Source: Candidatus Pelagibacterales bacterium (GTDB taxonomy: Bacteria > Pseudomonadota > Alphaproteobacteria > Rickettsiales > UBA1997). From it: DNA of 14,856 nucleotides. Shown piece after piece: positions 13,971 through 14,856 of this stretch (positions are counted from its first letter, which is position 1; the number at the start of each line of letters is the position of its first letter). The stretch lies in assembly GCA_016882165.1 (NCBI GenBank), contig VHBV01000011.1, positions 1 to 14,856 on the forward strand, written 5' to 3'. The translations under genes were made by a program, and so were the position numbers. The notes under the pieces are model-generated. The model saw only the letters and a program-made list of their open reading frames with translations. It did no database searches and was not told where the DNA came from.

Positions 13971-14649
13971 GAACAACGAAAATATTAATCAAATTGAGCG
14001 TAATTTATTTTTAATTAATCAGCGTATTAATCAAGCTTGCAAGATTTATTCTAAAAATAAATCAGATGTTAATTTAATTGCAGTTTCTAAGAAGCAGTCG
14101 ACTGACAAAATTTATCAAGCAATTAAATTTGGTGTAACAAATTTTGGCGAAAATTACATTAAAGAAGCTCAAGAAAAATGGTTAGAAATTAAAAAAGAAA
14201 ATCCCCAAATTAAACTGCATTTTATTGGAAATTTACAAAGTAATAAAGCTTCTGATGCAGTTGAGTTATTTGATTTTATTCATTCTCTTGATAGTCAAAA
14301 ACTTGCGCTTGAGCTAAAAAAAGAAATTAAAAAGCAGCAAAAAAACCCTGAAATTTTTGTTCAAGTTAATATTAGCGAAGAGCCTCAAAAAGGTGGAATT
14401 TTACCAAATGAAGTTTCTGATTTTATGTATTTTGCAAAGAATGAATGTGGTTTAAATATAGTGGGTTTGATGTGCATTCCAAATCCAGAAGAACGGGCTT
14501 CTCCTTATTTTGCTTTGCTCAATAAAATTGCTAAAAAGAATAACCTTAAAAACCTTTCAATGGGCATGACTGCTGATTTTGAAGAGGCGATTGCGTTAGA
14601 TGCAAATTACATAAGAATTGGCACTGCAATTTTTGGGGAAAGAACGTAA
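13969..14649 (+). CDS. yggS: YggS/PROSC family PLP-binding homeostasis protein
   Basis: 226 aa from the ATG at 13969, which gives the family's normal start. A longer frame back to 13867 would run through the divergent gene and is rejected. The type III PLP fold shows the Schiff-base lysine K41 in NLIAVSKKQ, then FGENYIKEAQEKW (59-71), HFIGNLQSNK (84-93), QVNISEEPQKGG, LMCIPNPEE, LSMGMTADFEEAI and RIGTAIFGER at the end. These are all core motifs. The family has no known catalytic activity and buffers free PLP, affecting amino-acid and vitamin B6 balance. It overlaps the thiE-like start head to head by 2 nt, so its promoter must lie inside that gene's 5' end. No Shine-Dalgarno is visible, and no terminator follows in the 125-bp gap. 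Confidence 0.95.
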   Translation: MNNENINQIERNLFLINQRINQACKIYSKNKSDVNLIAVSKKQSTDKIYQAIKFGVTNFGENYIKEAQEKWLEIKKENPQIKLHFIGNLQSNKASDAVELFDFIHSLDSQKLALELKKEIKKQQKNPEIFVQVNISEEPQKGGILPNEVSDFMYFAKNECGLNIVGLMCIPNPEERASPYFALLNKIAKKNNLKNLSMGMTADFEEAIALDANYIRIGTAIFGERT

Positions 14650-14735
14650 ATATTTATAAATTTCTCGCAATTGCGGTGAAGGAAAATGATAAATAAATTT
14701 GGAAATTAAGAGTGAAAATAGAAAAGTTTGGGATC

Positions 14736-14765
14736 TTGACTAGTTAAAATAATTTTAACTATCAT
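14736..14765 (+). promoter_or_regulatory. Putative transposase promoter over a 21-bp palindrome
   Basis: TTGACT (14736-14741), 18-bp spacer, TATCAT (14760-14765), ending 9 bp before the transposase ATG. The spacer carries a near-perfect palindrome, TAGTTAAAAT-A-ATTTTAACTA (14741-14761), which spans both boxes. This may be an operator or belong to the IS left end; GGGATCTTGAC from 14730 could be the start of the terminal repeat. The rest of 14650-14735 holds a small palindrome CGCAATTGCG (14666-14675) and no gene. Confidence 0.45.
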
Positions 14766-14774
14766 TCAAGGCTT

Positions 14775-14856
14775 ATGATTACTAGAAAAAATAAATATTA
14801 TAATCGTTCCCGAATTTCTGAGAAGAAATTTAGAGAAGTTTTAAAGTATTTTTGTC
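14775..14856 (+). CDS. IS1595-like transposase, N-terminal fragment cut by the window edge
   Basis: The frame opens at ATG 14775 and is still open at the right edge (27 codons). It reads MITRKNKYYNRSRISEKKFR, then EVLKYFC. The RSRIS-E-KFRE(I/V)L(K/R)YF pattern is the usual N-terminus of IS1595-family (ISXO2-like) transposases, which are common in Rickettsiales genomes. The DDE domain would lie beyond the window, so intactness is unknown. Palindrome and promoter-like boxes lie directly upstream. The call rests on a short peptide recognised from memory. Confidence 0.6.
   Translation, partial: MITRKNKYYNRSRISEKKFREVLKYFC

Noticed and set aside
1..14856. CRISPR array, prophage, toxin-antitoxin pair or defence system
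   Set aside because: No regularly spaced repeats, phage genes or known defence domains; nearly all of the window is explained by housekeeping, secretion and segregation genes.

Overview
The window is about 30% G+C by eye and gene-dense. It looks like chromosomal DNA of a host-associated alphaproteobacterium, most likely in or near the Rickettsiales (inference). The pointers are a type IV secretion pair (VirB8, VirB9), a membrane-anchored retropepsin-like protease of the APRc type, a scattered cytochrome c maturation gene (ccmB), propionyl-CoA carboxylase alpha, a chromosomal parA/parB locus with parS sites, and the start of an IS1595-type transposase. Almost no start codon has a clear Shine-Dalgarno sequence.

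Layout. 1-275 (-): 5' end of rodA. 276-443: divergent spacer with a perfect 12-bp hairpin. 444-2087 (+): virB8 and virB9. 2077-3778 (-): retropepsin-like protease and hisC, convergent with virB9 and overlapping it by 11 bp. 3901-5881 (-): parB and parA, separated by a hairpin-rich spacer of 280 bp. 5882-6357: non-coding, with three parS sites and a likely parA promoter that abuts one of them. 6358-9008 (-): tight operon ubiA-nadD-tatD-tadA. 9119-11128 (+): pccA, ending in a strong intrinsic terminator. 11194-13970 (-): operon thiE-like, manC, ccmB. 13969-14649 (+): yggS, whose start codon overlaps the divergent thiE-like start inside one CATG. 14650-14774: spacer with a palindrome and promoter-like boxes. 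14775-end (+): N-terminal fragment of an IS1595-like transposase.

How the genes fit together. ParA, ParB and parS form a chromosome segregation module and suggest that the replication origin is not far away. VirB8 and VirB9 are an inner-membrane and a periplasmic/outer-membrane part of a VirB-type secretion machine whose other genes lie elsewhere. RodA serves cell elongation. The ubiA operon is housekeeping (ubiquinone, NAD, a TatD nuclease, tRNA inosine). PccA needs a beta subunit that is not here. ManC points to GDP-mannose for surface glycans. The HisC-like and ThiE-like proteins stand without their pathways and may have other roles.

I found no convincing undescribed multi-gene system. 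The points most worth a second look are the parS/promoter arrangement, the palindrome-rich parA-parB spacer with a possible small ORF, the CATG-shared divergent starts, and the orphan ThiE/TenI-like protein.
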